From Vibrio nitrifigilis (GTDB taxonomy: Bacteria > Pseudomonadota > Gammaproteobacteria > Enterobacterales > Vibrionaceae), in contig NZ_JADPMR010000004.1 in NCBI RefSeq assembly GCF_015686695.1, forward strand, positions 1,116,001 through 1,180,000: 64,000 nucleotides of DNA. The letters run 5' to 3'. Under the pieces are notes generated by a model. It saw only the letters and a program-made list of their open reading frames with translations. It was not told the origin of the DNA and did not search any database. A program made the position numbers and the translations under genes. Positions 7,974-16,680 of this stretch are shown here, one piece after another (position 1 is the stretch's first letter; every line of letters starts with the position of its first letter).

Positions 7974-9392
7974 ATGTCAACATCACAATCAAATCAAGAT
8001 TTGCATTCTATTCTCAAATCAATGCAACGTGCTCATATCAAATCTGGCCCAGCCGATCTTGCAACACGACAAGACCGTCTTGCACGTTCAATTCGTTTGA
8101 TTAAAGAAAACTATACTGACATCTGTGCTGCAATGAGCGCCGACTTCGGTCATCGTAGTCAATATCAATCGATGGTTGCCGATATGGTTACCACCATTAA
8201 AATGCTCCAAAATGCCCATGACAATGTCGGTGAGTGGATGAAACCTGAGCATGTCGAAGACTTAGAAGGTGGTATCCAAGCATGGATTCAGCAACAGCCA
8301 CTAGGTGTTATTGGGGTCATTAGTCCTTGGAACTTTCCGATTAACTTGTCTTTTGGTCCTTTGGCAAGCATTTTCGCGGCGGGTAACACTGCAATGTTAA
8401 AACCATCAGAACTAACGCCACAAACCTCAGAATTACTTGCGGACTTGATTGGTCGTTATTTCGACCCAATGGAACTTGAAGTCGTGCTAGGTGATGCCGA
8501 CGTTGGTCGCGAGTTCAGCGCACTACCTTTTGATCATTTGGTCTTTACTGGTAGTACTGTGGTTGGAAAACATGTGATGCGAGCTGCAGCTGAAAACCTA
8601 GTTCCGGTTACCCTCGAACTTGGTGGCAAATCCCCAGTGGTTGTCGATCAAGATTTTGACCTCGCAACCGCCGTACAACGCACGTTAACAATTAAAACCT
8701 TTAATTCAGGACAAATTTGTTTATCGCCAGATTACATGTTAATTCCTGAAGGAAATGAAAGTGCTTTTGCTCAAGCGGCACAAGCATTTGTCGCAAAGAG
8801 CTTTGCTAGTATTCAAACTAACGAAGACTACACAGCGATAATCAGTGACCGTCACTTCCAACGTTTAGTGGGTTTGCTAGACGATGCTCAAGAAAAAGGC
8901 GCGACTATCATTAACCTTGGCCCAGAAAATGAGCCAGCATACGATGCCAAAACTCGCAAAATAGCCCCTCATTTGGTGCTGAATGCCAGCGATGATATGG
9001 CGATTATGCAAGAAGAAATTTTTGGTCCTTTACTGCCAGTTAAAACGTATCAAGCACTGGACCAAGCGATAGAATATATCAATAACCACGATCGACCTCT
9101 CGCTGCATACTTCTTCAGTAACAATACGGTTAATCAAGATCGTTTCGCCCAATTTACAACATCTGGTGCCCTAGTCATTAATGATGTAATGACTCATGCA
9201 TCCATTGACGAACTGCCATTTGGTGGCGTAGGAGCCTCTGGTATTGGTGCCTACCATGGCGTTCACGGTTTCCGTCAGTTTACTCACGCAAAACCAGTGG
9301 TTGTGCAGAGCGAAGACGGAGCATCTAACCTACGCTTACGTGCACCCTATGCTGATAATCTAGCGGCATTAGAAGCATTTTTAAGCGCATAA
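7974..9392 (+). CDS. NAD(P)-dependent aldehyde dehydrogenase, coniferyl-aldehyde dehydrogenase type
   Basis: 472 residues, full length for the short (no C-terminal extension) aldehyde dehydrogenases. Seen: GVIGVISPWNFP for cofactor binding, FTGSTVVGK, the general base in LELGGKSP (E215), the nucleophile in NSGQICLSPDY (C249) and EEIFGPLLPV. The N-terminal part resembles the coniferyl-aldehyde dehydrogenase group that oxidises cinnamyl-type and other long or aromatic aldehydes to acids. Start fixed by GGAGG seven bases before ATG. Followed by a DJ-1-family gene 74 bp downstream in a likely operon; controlled from the shared LysR promoter. Exact aldehyde unknown. Confidence 0.85.
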   Translation: MSTSQSNQDLHSILKSMQRAHIKSGPADLATRQDRLARSIRLIKENYTDICAAMSADFGHRSQYQSMVADMVTTIKMLQNAHDNVGEWMKPEHVEDLEGGIQAWIQQQPLGVIGVISPWNFPINLSFGPLASIFAAGNTAMLKPSELTPQTSELLADLIGRYFDPMELEVVLGDADVGREFSALPFDHLVFTGSTVVGKHVMRAAAENLVPVTLELGGKSPVVVDQDFDLATAVQRTLTIKTFNSGQICLSPDYMLIPEGNESAFAQAAQAFVAKSFASIQTNEDYTAIISDRHFQRLVGLLDDAQEKGATIINLGPENEPAYDAKTRKIAPHLVLNASDDMAIMQEEIFGPLLPVKTYQALDQAIEYINNHDRPLAAYFFSNNTVNQDRFAQFTTSGALVINDVMTHASIDELPFGGVGASGIGAYHGVHGFRQFTHAKPVVVQSEDGASNLRLRAPYADNLAALEAFLSA

Positions 9393-9466
9393 CAAATGAC
9401 AACTAGGCGATCAAACTATCGCCTTGATAACCCAATTGCTCAACAACGATGATAAAAGAGGCAACT

Positions 9467-10144
9467 ATGAAAATTTTAATGGTCCTAACTTCACACGACG
9501 AACTTGGTAACACTGGCGAAAAAACAGGCTTCTGGCTTGAAGAATTCGCCGCTCCTTACTACACATTCAAAGATGCCGGAGCTGAACTTGTTTTAGCCTC
9601 ACCAAAAGGCGGGCAACCTCCTCTTGATCCAAAAAGTGATTTACCTGATTTCCAAACTGAGCTGACTTACCGCTTTAAAGATGATGCCGATGCGCAAGCA
9701 ACATTGGCGAATACAGTAAAACTCGACAGTGTGAATCAAGTCGATTTCGATGCTGTTTTCTATCCAGGTGGCCATGGCCCCCTTTGGGATCTAACTAATC
9801 TTGATACATCGATTAACTTAATCGAGAGCTTTGAACGTGCCGGAAAACCTATCAGCTTCGTTTGTCACGCGCCAGCCGTATTACGTAACGTGAAAGCCGC
9901 TAGTGGTGAGGCTCTGATTAAAGGCCGTAAAGTTACTGGATTTACCAATGGTGAAGAAGCCGGTGTTCAATTGACTGACGTCGTACCTTTCCTAATTGAA
10001 GATGAATTCATCGCATTAGGTGCTGATTACCAAAAAGGTCCTGATTGGGCACCGTTCATCGTTGAAGATGGAAAGTTGATTACCGGCCAAAATCCAGCAA
10101 GTTCAGAAGGTGTGGCTAAAGCCCTGCTTGCACAGCTGAAATAA
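9467..10144 (+). CDS. DJ-1/PfpI superfamily protein, Hsp31/glyoxalase III-like
   Basis: 225 residues from the ATG at 9467 (AGAGG upstream); an in-frame ATG at 9449 would add six residues without a better ribosome site. Class-I glutamine-amidotransferase-like fold with the glyoxalase III triad: GFWLEE (E25) and FVCHAPAVL (C133-H134), plus YPGGHGPLWDL. The length and the FWLEE motif place it with the 225-235-residue Hsp31/HchA-like group, which convert methylglyoxal to lactate or act as holding chaperones. It follows the aldehyde dehydrogenase, so the pair may detoxify reactive carbonyls. Confidence 0.8.
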   Translation: MKILMVLTSHDELGNTGEKTGFWLEEFAAPYYTFKDAGAELVLASPKGGQPPLDPKSDLPDFQTELTYRFKDDADAQATLANTVKLDSVNQVDFDAVFYPGGHGPLWDLTNLDTSINLIESFERAGKPISFVCHAPAVLRNVKAASGEALIKGRKVTGFTNGEEAGVQLTDVVPFLIEDEFIALGADYQKGPDWAPFIVEDGKLITGQNPASSEGVAKALLAQLK

Positions 10145-10153
10145 TGTGTCTTC

Positions 10154-10179
10154 AAACCCAATCCTCACCGATTGGGTTT
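10154..10179 (+). terminator. Intrinsic terminator of the dehydrogenase operon
   Basis: Perfect 10-bp stem AAACCCAATC / GATTGGGTTT with a 6-base loop, ten bases after the stop codon and followed by a mixed pyrimidine tract. Confidence 0.85.
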
Positions 10180-10264
10180 AACCTTTATTTCCTTGACTAG
10201 ACTCTCTGTCAGTTAGGGAATAATCCACTGCTGGTTCAATATCAGCTTGAAGACCTGATGTCTT

Positions 10265-10298
10265 ACCACCAATCACCGCGTGTGTTCTGGTGGTTTTT
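10265..10298 (+). terminator. Second, orphan terminator-like hairpin before the monooxygenase gene
   Basis: ACCACCA / TGGTGGT stem with a loop of about 16 bases, followed directly by TTTTTTG. It lies 85 bp beyond a terminator that already closes the operon and 175 bp before the next start, with no gene in between. It may be a fallback terminator or the 3' end of a small RNA transcribed from about 10190. The rest of 10180-10473 holds only the promoter of the next gene. Confidence 0.5.
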
Positions 10299-10473
10299 TG
10301 TTTGTGCTCAGCTTAGATATTTAGATTATCTCGATATTTGCAATAGTCATTTTTGATTCGTTCACTTTCTACATAAGGAAAGAGAGTGGCATACTGGTGC
10401 CATCAAAAATTTACATTTATAACCAAATACTTTGAAAATATTTGGTTGGATAAAAATAAGGAGAAGTAGACGT

Positions 10474-11463
10474 ATGAATTTACCTCCACTTTCAGTGCTC
10501 GATCTCGCCCCTATTATCGAGGGAGCCGATCACAGAGCAACCTATCAGCGCTCAGTAGAACTTGCTCAACATACCGAAAAATTAGGCTACCAGCGTTTTT
10601 GGTTAGCAGAACATCACAACATGCCAGACATCGCAAGCGCCGCAACCAGTGTACTCATTGGTCATATTGCCTCTCAGACAAAAACCATTCGTGTCGGATC
10701 AGGCGGTATTATGCTACCCAACCATGCTCCATTAGTTATCGCTGAACAATTCGGTACGCTAGAAGCACTTTATCCTAACCGGATAGATCTTGGTTTAGGT
10801 CGAGCGCCGGGTACGGATTACCCAACAATGCATGCGCTTCGCCGCGACCCCGAACGCATGGATCCCGATTTTGACGAGCTATTAGAAGAATTAGAATTTT
10901 TTATGGGTCCAGTGTCGGATAATCAACCGGTGAGTGCTTATCCTGGTGCTAATTCACACGTACCACTCTGGCTGTTAGGTTCTAGTACTTACAGTGCCAG
11001 ATTAGCGGCAATTAAAGGTCTGCCATTCGCTTTTGCTGCGCATTTTGCTCCCGATGCTATGTTTAAAGCATTTGAAATTTATCGGAAAATGTTCACACCG
11101 TCAGAGGTGTTAGATAAACCTTATGCTATGGTCTGTGTCAACATCACCCTAGCCGATACCGATGATGAGGCCCAATATCTCGCTACAACAGAAAAACAGA
11201 AATTTTTAGGGATGATTCGTGGCAAGCGAACCAAACAGAAGCCTCCGGTCAAAAGTATGGAGCCTTTGTGGCTTCCTCATGAAAAGCATCACTTAGAAAA
11301 TCAACTTCGCGAGTCTATTGTTGGTTCACCAGAAACCGCCCAAGCTCGTTTATCACACTTGATTGAACGGACTCAAGCAGATGAAATCATGGTCAACTCA
11401 ATGATTTATGATCAACCAAGTAAATTGTATTCTTATGAATTGCTGGCTTCGTTAGCGGGATAG
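10474..11463 (+). CDS. yhbW: Luciferase-like flavin monooxygenase, YhbW family
   Basis: 329 residues from the ATG at 10474 (AAGGAGAAG upstream); an in-frame upstream extension is basic and unlike the family. Bacterial-luciferase-like TIM barrel: LSVLDLAPI at the start, YQRFWLAEHHNMP, VGSGGIMLPNHAPL, EQFGTLEALYPNRIDLGLGR and the C-terminal IVGSPETAQ. These match the E. coli YhbW group of predicted FMN-dependent alkanal/alkane monooxygenases. Substrate unknown. Monocistronic, closed by a hairpin at 11477. Confidence 0.85.
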   Translation: MNLPPLSVLDLAPIIEGADHRATYQRSVELAQHTEKLGYQRFWLAEHHNMPDIASAATSVLIGHIASQTKTIRVGSGGIMLPNHAPLVIAEQFGTLEALYPNRIDLGLGRAPGTDYPTMHALRRDPERMDPDFDELLEELEFFMGPVSDNQPVSAYPGANSHVPLWLLGSSTYSARLAAIKGLPFAFAAHFAPDAMFKAFEIYRKMFTPSEVLDKPYAMVCVNITLADTDDEAQYLATTEKQKFLGMIRGKRTKQKPPVKSMEPLWLPHEKHHLENQLRESIVGSPETAQARLSHLIERTQADEIMVNSMIYDQPSKLYSYELLASLAG

Positions 11464-11476
11464 TCAACATTCAAAT

Positions 11477-11498
11477 ATGCCCTCTAACGTGAGGGCAT
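11477..11498. terminator. Bidirectional hairpin terminator
   Basis: ATGCCCTC / GAGGGCAT, 8-bp stem with a 6-base loop, between the convergent monooxygenase and phosphatase genes. Confidence 0.75.
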
Positions 11499-11510
11499 AA
11501 TAACCATGAA

Positions 11511-12176
11511 TTACAAAAACAGATTGTCTTCACGCTCTTGGCAATAACTTACGACTTCATCAAGATGATAAAAATGCGCATCACCGGCAATAAACTTGTC
11601 CGCTTGGCATTGTTCACACACAACAAATGTCGTCATATGAGCATTTTTGGCTGCGAGCATACCGTTGTAACTATCTTCAATTACAATACACTCATCAACG
11701 GGGATCCCCAGCTTTTGCGCTGCGGTTAAATAAACGTCAGGCGCTGGTTTACCATGTTTTTCATGTTCAGCACTACACGTAATATCAAAGTAGTCCCACA
11801 ATTCCAACTTATTAAACACAGCTTCAATAACACTCTGATTCGAAGACGTCGCTAGGCCAATTTTCATCTTTAAGGACGTTAGGTAATCAAGCAATTGATA
11901 TACGCCTTGCATCGGTTGTCCCTGTTCTGCAATCAACATTTCCAGACGTTCGATGATTTCCCCTTCCAACTGTTTTGGATCAACAGTGAGTTTAAACAAA
12001 TCACACCAAGTTTGTGCAATAGCATCAACACGCATTCCCATGGTGGTATCTTCACACTGCTTAGGGGTAACGCTAACACCATATTGTGACAACGCAGCAT
12101 CCTGCGCTTGTTGCCATAGTGGTTCTGAGTCAATAATGACGCCATCCATATCAAATATCACTGCTTGTTTTTTCAT
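11511..12176 (-). CDS. hxpB: HAD-superfamily sugar phosphatase, YniC/HxpB-like
   Basis: 221 residues. Motif I FDMDGVIIDSEPLW (nucleophile D9, acid D11), motif II TSSNQS, motif III lysine in KHGKPAPDVYL, motif IV VIEDSYNGMLAAKNA. The alpha-helical cap after motif I and overall similarity to E. coli YniC point to a hexitol- or 2-deoxyglucose-6-phosphate phosphatase. It sits beside the mannitol PTS operon, where hexitol-6-phosphate build-up would be its substrate; the link is inference. Transcribed away from mtlA. Confidence 0.85.
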   Translation of the reverse strand: MKKQAVIFDMDGVIIDSEPLWQQAQDAALSQYGVSVTPKQCEDTTMGMRVDAIAQTWCDLFKLTVDPKQLEGEIIERLEMLIAEQGQPMQGVYQLLDYLTSLKMKIGLATSSNQSVIEAVFNKLELWDYFDITCSAEHEKHGKPAPDVYLTAAQKLGIPVDECIVIEDSYNGMLAAKNAHMTTFVVCEQCQADKFIAGDAHFYHLDEVVSYCQEREDNLFL

Positions 12177-12207
12177 AATATCTACTTGTTTGTTATCACT
12201 GAATATT

Positions 12208-12309
12208 TATATCCAAATGACCTCAAAGTGCAGGATTCAGAGCTTCATTAACGAGCCTAAGTCAAACTCAATCACCGAAGGACCTACTTAAACTCGGTGT
12301 TTGGATATG
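12208..12309 (-). repeat. Internally deleted, degenerate copy of the 266-bp repeat
   Basis: Begins TATATCCAAATGACCTCAA and ends GGTGTTTGGATATG, with GCAGGATTCAGAGCTTCAT, CGAGCCTA and CTCAATCAC in the same order as the right part of the full element read in reverse, but with the middle missing. About 102 bp. Confidence 0.75.
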
Positions 12310-12503
12310 AGCTTAAATTACCATGCTAATTCATAGAATAACGTTAACCTAGCACAAGCTAGGCGTAAATATGCCCCAATGACGGGCTTTATTAGGAAAT
12401 TTGATTGATATGAAATATTTCATTGAATTTAACGTTTTAAAATTACAAATCTAACTAGCACAAAATCAGCATTTTATTTCGTAACGTAAAATAAATAACT
12501 CAT

Positions 12504-12519
12504 AGTGATTAAGATCACT
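12504..12519. promoter_or_regulatory. CRP-like site 1 upstream of mtlA
   Basis: A-GTGA-TTAAGA-TCAC-T: both half-site cores are perfect against the GTGA-N6-TCAC consensus. Confidence 0.7.
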
Positions 12520-12554
12520 TATGTAATATTTCATTAATTTGAGGGAATCTTAGA

Positions 12555-12570
12555 TGTGATCATTATCACT
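12555..12570. promoter_or_regulatory. CRP-like site 2 upstream of mtlA
   Basis: TGTGA-TCATTA-TCACT, one mismatch to TGTGA-N6-TCACA. Confidence 0.75.
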
Positions 12571-12671
12571 ATTAATTTCTATTTATAGGTATCTATTTTG
12601 TGATCTAAAACATAACAAAATGGTTGAATAAAAATTAATAACTAAAATGAAAGAATATTACATGTATAAAT

Positions 12672-12687
12672 TATGATAACCATCACT
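12672..12687. promoter_or_regulatory. CRP-like site 3 upstream of mtlA
   Basis: TATGA-TAACCA-TCACT; the right half is good, the left half has one core mismatch. Confidence 0.5.
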
Positions 12688-12713
12688 AATAAAAAGCTTT
12701 TCATGAAATTATT

Positions 12714-12729
12714 AGTGACTTAGATCATA
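12714..12729. promoter_or_regulatory. CRP-like site 4 upstream of mtlA
   Basis: A-GTGA-CTTAGA-TCAT-A; the left core is perfect, the right core has one mismatch. About 125 bp before the mtlA start. Confidence 0.55.
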
Positions 12730-12853
12730 AAAACCCCGAACGAGATTCAACATGTAAATTGTGTGGTAAATTGATTGGGTACTAAGCAATCGACGGTTTT
12801 CTCAGGACCGTTACTACAACAATTAATCATCGGAATATCGAACGGGGACTCTT

Positions 12854-14773
12854 ATGATATCACCAGATGCTAAGGTCAAGGTACAGAATTTTGGCCGCTT
12901 CTTGTCAAATATGGTAATGCCAAATATAGGCGCATTTATCGCGTGGGGTATTATCACAGCTCTTTTCATACCAACAGGGTGGATACCAAACGCCAATTTA
13001 GCAAGTTTGGTTGGACCAATGATCACTTACTTACTGCCACTTCTTATTGGTTATACCGGTGGTAAACTAGTCGGTGGCGAACGTGGTGCCGTGGTTGGTG
13101 CTATCACAACAATGGGTGTTATTGTCGGTTCAGATATTCCGATGTTTTTAGGGGCGATGATTGTCGGTCCTTTCGGTGGTTGGGCTATTAAAGCATTTGA
13201 TAAACGCGTAGACGGAAAAGTCAAAAGCGGTTTTGAAATGCTAGTCAACAACTTCTCAGCAGGTATTATCGGCATGATCTGTGCTCTAATCGCCTATATG
13301 CTGATTGGTCCATTTGTAAAAACCCTTTCTACCGCACTAGCATCTGGCGTTGACTTTTTAGTGAGTGCTAACCTACTTCCTTTAACGTCGATCTTCGTAG
13401 AACCCGCTAAAGTATTGTTCTTAAATAACGCCATTAACCACGGTATCTTTACACCACTCGGAATTCAGCAATCAAAAGAAGTTGGTGAATCCATTTTCTT
13501 CTTAATTGAAGCAAACCCAGGTCCTGGTCTTGGTATTTTGTTAGCGTACATGGTCTTTGGTAAAGGCACAGCACGTCAAACAGCAGGTGGGGCATCGATT
13601 ATCCACTTCTTTGGCGGTATTCACGAAATCTATTTCCCTTACATCCTGATGAACCCACGTCTCATACTCGCGGCAATGGCCGGCGGTATTACCGGTGTAT
13701 TTACATTAACGATGTTCCACGCTGGTCTCGTATCTCCAGCTTCACCAGGTTCTATCTTTGCCGTATTACTAATGACACCGAAAGATTCAGTTGTGGGTGT
13801 ACTATGTGCTGTTGCTGGCGCAACCGTTGTATCGTTTGTTGTGGCTTCGATTCTAATGAAATTACAAAAACAAACAGAAGAAGACGATGGTGAAGACAGC
13901 TTAGAAAAAGCAAACGCGCAAATGAAAGGAATGAAAGCAACAGCGAAAGGCCAATCAACACAAACTGGCGCGGTAAACGTTGCTGACCTGGCAAGCGTAG
14001 CAAAAATCATTGTTGCCTGTGATGCAGGTATGGGCTCTAGTGCGATGGGCGCAAGCATGCTGCGTAAGAAAGTGCAATCTGCAGGCATGGACATTAGCGT
14101 AACAAACCTTGCTATTAATAACTTACCTGATGATGTCGATATTGTTATCACTCACAAAGACCTCACAGATAGAGCTCGACACCAAGTGCCAAATGCACTG
14201 CATATATCATTAACGAACTTCCTCGACGCATCGTTATATGACAACCTAGTGAACCAACTACAAAGTAAAGAATCAGACTCTACCAACACAGTAGAACAAT
14301 CTGCAGCGCAACCTACTGAACAACCATCAGTATTCAAAATTGAAGCAAAAAACGTCTGCCTTGGTCTTTCAGCAAGTGATAAAGAAGAAGCCATCCGTTT
14401 TGCTGGGAATAAACTGGTTGAACTTGGTTATGTACAACCTTCCTATGTTGATGCCATGTTTGAACGTGAAAAAATGGTATCTACTTACCTTGGAGAATCC
14501 ATTGCTGTGCCTCACGGCACAATTGAAGCGAAAGAAAGTGTTATCACGACTGGTATCGTAATATGCCAATATCCTGACGGCGTCCGTTTTAACGATGAAG
14601 ATGATGGCATTGCCAAACTAGTCATCGGTATCGCGGCAAAAAATGACGAACACATTCAGGTAATTACCATGATTACCAATGCACTTGATGATGATGAAGC
14701 CATACAAAAGCTGACATCCACTACAAGTGTCAGTGATGTGCTAGAAATTCTTGCGGGTAATCAAGCAGCATAA
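12854..14773 (+). CDS. mtlA: Mannitol-specific PTS permease, EIICBA
   Basis: 639 residues with the three domains in the order C-B-A. EIIC (1-340): several membrane helices and the substrate loop GGIHEIYFPYI. EIIB (about 380-470): phospho-cysteine C389 in VACDAGMGSSAMGAS. EIIA (about 490-635): phospho-histidine H554 in IAVPHGTIEAK. It imports mannitol and releases mannitol-1-phosphate inside the cell. First gene of the mtlA-mtlD-mtlR operon; expression is probably CRP-activated and repressed by MtlR. ATG at 12854. Confidence 0.97.
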   Translation: MISPDAKVKVQNFGRFLSNMVMPNIGAFIAWGIITALFIPTGWIPNANLASLVGPMITYLLPLLIGYTGGKLVGGERGAVVGAITTMGVIVGSDIPMFLGAMIVGPFGGWAIKAFDKRVDGKVKSGFEMLVNNFSAGIIGMICALIAYMLIGPFVKTLSTALASGVDFLVSANLLPLTSIFVEPAKVLFLNNAINHGIFTPLGIQQSKEVGESIFFLIEANPGPGLGILLAYMVFGKGTARQTAGGASIIHFFGGIHEIYFPYILMNPRLILAAMAGGITGVFTLTMFHAGLVSPASPGSIFAVLLMTPKDSVVGVLCAVAGATVVSFVVASILMKLQKQTEEDDGEDSLEKANAQMKGMKATAKGQSTQTGAVNVADLASVAKIIVACDAGMGSSAMGASMLRKKVQSAGMDISVTNLAINNLPDDVDIVITHKDLTDRARHQVPNALHISLTNFLDASLYDNLVNQLQSKESDSTNTVEQSAAQPTEQPSVFKIEAKNVCLGLSASDKEEAIRFAGNKLVELGYVQPSYVDAMFEREKMVSTYLGESIAVPHGTIEAKESVITTGIVICQYPDGVRFNDEDDGIAKLVIGIAAKNDEHIQVITMITNALDDDEAIQKLTSTTSVSDVLEILAGNQAA

Positions 14774-14805
14774 CTTTTCTCATTAGCTCCTGAGTCGTTA
14801 TTAAA

Positions 14806-14833
14806 TAAGGTCAGTCTCCCCCAGTCTGACCTT
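14806..14833 (+). other. Intercistronic hairpin between mtlA and mtlD
   Basis: TAAGGTCAG / CTGACCTTA, 9-bp stem with an 11-base loop, in the 100-bp gap. No U-run follows, so it is more likely an mRNA-stabilising or processing hairpin, or a leaky attenuator, than a full terminator. Confidence 0.6.
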
Positions 14834-14873
14834 AGCACCCGCTTTATTTAAAATTTTAGTTAGGTAAATTATT

Positions 14874-16019
14874 ATGAGTAATGCAATTCATTTTGGTGCA
14901 GGGAATATTGGTCGTGGCTTTATTGGTAAATTATTAGCAGATGCAGGCATACATGTTACATTTGCGGATGTTAATAATGATGTTGTAAATAAGTTAAAAG
15001 CAGACAATCAATATCAAGTTAAAGTTGTTGGTGAAAATTGTGAATTACATGATGTCACTAATGTCACTGCAATTAGCTCTATTGGTGAAGATATTATTAA
15101 AGAGATTACTACCACGGATATTATTACTACAGCGGTAGGTCCTAACGTACTTGATATTATTGCGAAAACAATTGCTAATGGTATTGAAACACGTCTTGAA
15201 AACAACAATACCAAATTTTTAAATATTATTGCGTGTGAAAACATGGTCAGAGGTACATCTCACCTCAAAGAGGAAGTATTTAAATATCTAAAACCTGAAA
15301 TAGTAGAAAAAGCTAATAAATATATTGGGTTTGTTGACTCAGCTGTCGACAGAATCGTCCCGCCAGCCGAAGCTTCTGACAATATTCTCGACGTCACTGT
15401 GGAAAGTTTTAGTGAATGGATCGTTGATGAAACCCAGTTTAAGGGTGAGATTCCTAATATACCGGGAATGGAAAAGACTGATAATTTAATGGCTTTTGTC
15501 GAACGTAAATTATTCACTTTGAATACAGGTCACTGTGTCACTGCTTATTTGGGTTGTCTAAATGGATTTAAAACTATCCGAGAAGCGATTGAAAATGATA
15601 TAATTTGCGCACAAGTGAAACGAACAATGCAAGAAAGTGGTGAAGTATTAATTCGCCGTTATGGTTTTGATCGGAATGCACATGCTGCGTATATTGATAA
15701 AATTCTCGGCCGCTTTGCGAATCCATATTTAGTTGATGAAGTTGATCGTGTTGGCAGACAACCACTAAGAAAATTGGGCGCTAACGACCGTTTAATTAAG
15801 CCGTTACTGGGTACCATTGAGTATGGCACTGAAAATGATGCCCTATTGTCCGGTGTCGCTGCAGCTTTAAAATATACAAACGCAGATGACCCTCAAGCAG
15901 TAGAACTGCAAGAATCCATTCAAGCTGTAGGTGTTAAAGAAACGCTGTCTAAGTACACTGGTCTGGATGTTCAAAGTACAGAAGTGGCGAAAGTTGAAGC
16001 CAACTACAATCAGCTTTAG
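14874..16019 (+). CDS. mtlD: Mannitol-1-phosphate 5-dehydrogenase
   Basis: 381 residues, the family length. Rossmann start AIHFGAGNIGRGFIGKLLADAG, FVDSAVDRIVPP in the middle, and the catalytic region KLFTLNTGHCVTAYLG. It oxidises the mannitol-1-phosphate made by MtlA to fructose-6-phosphate with NAD+. Second gene of the operon, 100 bp after mtlA across a hairpin. Its wobble positions look more A/T-rich than those of mtlA. Confidence 0.97.
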   Translation: MSNAIHFGAGNIGRGFIGKLLADAGIHVTFADVNNDVVNKLKADNQYQVKVVGENCELHDVTNVTAISSIGEDIIKEITTTDIITTAVGPNVLDIIAKTIANGIETRLENNNTKFLNIIACENMVRGTSHLKEEVFKYLKPEIVEKANKYIGFVDSAVDRIVPPAEASDNILDVTVESFSEWIVDETQFKGEIPNIPGMEKTDNLMAFVERKLFTLNTGHCVTAYLGCLNGFKTIREAIENDIICAQVKRTMQESGEVLIRRYGFDRNAHAAYIDKILGRFANPYLVDEVDRVGRQPLRKLGANDRLIKPLLGTIEYGTENDALLSGVAAALKYTNADDPQAVELQESIQAVGVKETLSKYTGLDVQSTEVAKVEANYNQL

Positions 16020-16032
16020 TCATTCATTTTTT

Positions 16033-16053
16033 AGAGGGCACAATGTGCCCTCT
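16033..16053 (+). other. Intercistronic hairpin between mtlD and mtlR
   Basis: Perfect 9-bp stem AGAGGGCAC / GTGCCCTCT with a 3-base loop, 13 bp after the mtlD stop. No U-run follows. It may lower read-through into mtlR or protect the upstream message. Confidence 0.65.
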
Positions 16054-16079
16054 CGCTGTTAAGATAACTAGATCCGTAA

Positions 16080-16610
16080 ATGGTAAAACAAATTAACGAA
16101 TCAGAAATAATTGAAAGACTGAATCTTACACCGTCAGTAAGAGGCTTTTTTATCGCGGCCAGCGAAATCATCGCAGAAGCCGTTGAATCCCTAATGCAAC
16201 GTATTTTCCTCAAGGATAACTTCGCTGTTCAATCTGTTGTAGGACCTTTATTGCATGACTCAGGTCCACTAGGTGATGTTCAAGTTAGGTTAAAGTTGCT
16301 CTACGGTCTTGGTGTGGTAAGCGATAGCGTATTTCACGATATCGAAACGATTATTAAACTTAAAAATCAGTTAAATGCCGATGGCTTAGAACATGAATTT
16401 ACTGACACTAAAGTCACCAATGCAATCACAACAATAAACGCCATTAAACAGTTACCTCTTCCTCCATTCGAATTACAAGACGTTGAAGGAGAAATCGACT
16501 TAGAATTTTATCAACTGCAAGTTCAACGCAGACAACAAATGATTCGCTCTAGTCTCGCTCTTGTTGTGATTGAGATCTGTAATAACCTCAACATTGAAAG
16601 CCCTTTCTAA
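16080..16610 (+). CDS. mtlR: Mannitol operon repressor MtlR
   Basis: 176 residues, helical, of the MtlR/YggD family: LTPSVRGFFIAASEIIAEAV near the start, then VVGPLLHDSGPLGDVQVRL and YGLGVVSDSVFHDIE. It follows mtlD 60 bp downstream in the conserved mtlA-mtlD-mtlR order and is expected to lower mtl expression. The family has no recognisable DNA-binding helix, so how it represses is not evident from the sequence. The ribosome site is weak, fitting a low-level regulator. Confidence 0.92.
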   Translation: MVKQINESEIIERLNLTPSVRGFFIAASEIIAEAVESLMQRIFLKDNFAVQSVVGPLLHDSGPLGDVQVRLKLLYGLGVVSDSVFHDIETIIKLKNQLNADGLEHEFTDTKVTNAITTINAIKQLPLPPFELQDVEGEIDLEFYQLQVQRRQQMIRSSLALVVIEICNNLNIESPF

Positions 16611-16645
16611 TTTCCCTATTGTTCAAGTCATCTTATGAATAAACA

Positions 16646-16680
16646 TCACATGCTTAAAAATTGGTTACGTAAGCATGTGA
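16646..16680. other. Perfect inverted repeat downstream of mtlR
   Basis: TCACATGCTTA / TAAGCATGTGA, 11-bp arms with a 13-base spacer, 36 bp after mtlR. No U-run. It could be the operon's 3' hairpin or a binding site. Confidence 0.55.

Larger units (their letters stand above)
12177..12853. other. Long regulatory region upstream of mtlA
   Basis: 677 bp without a gene. It holds a shrunken relative of the 266-bp repeat (12208-12309), a short CCTAGC/GCTAGG hairpin (12348-12363), then an AT-rich stretch with four CRP-like sites, and a long leader before mtlA. Confidence 0.7.

Noticed and set aside
12596..12616. A fifth CRP-like site (TTGTGATCTAAAACATAAC)
   Set aside because: Only the left half-site is good; the right half lacks TCAC.
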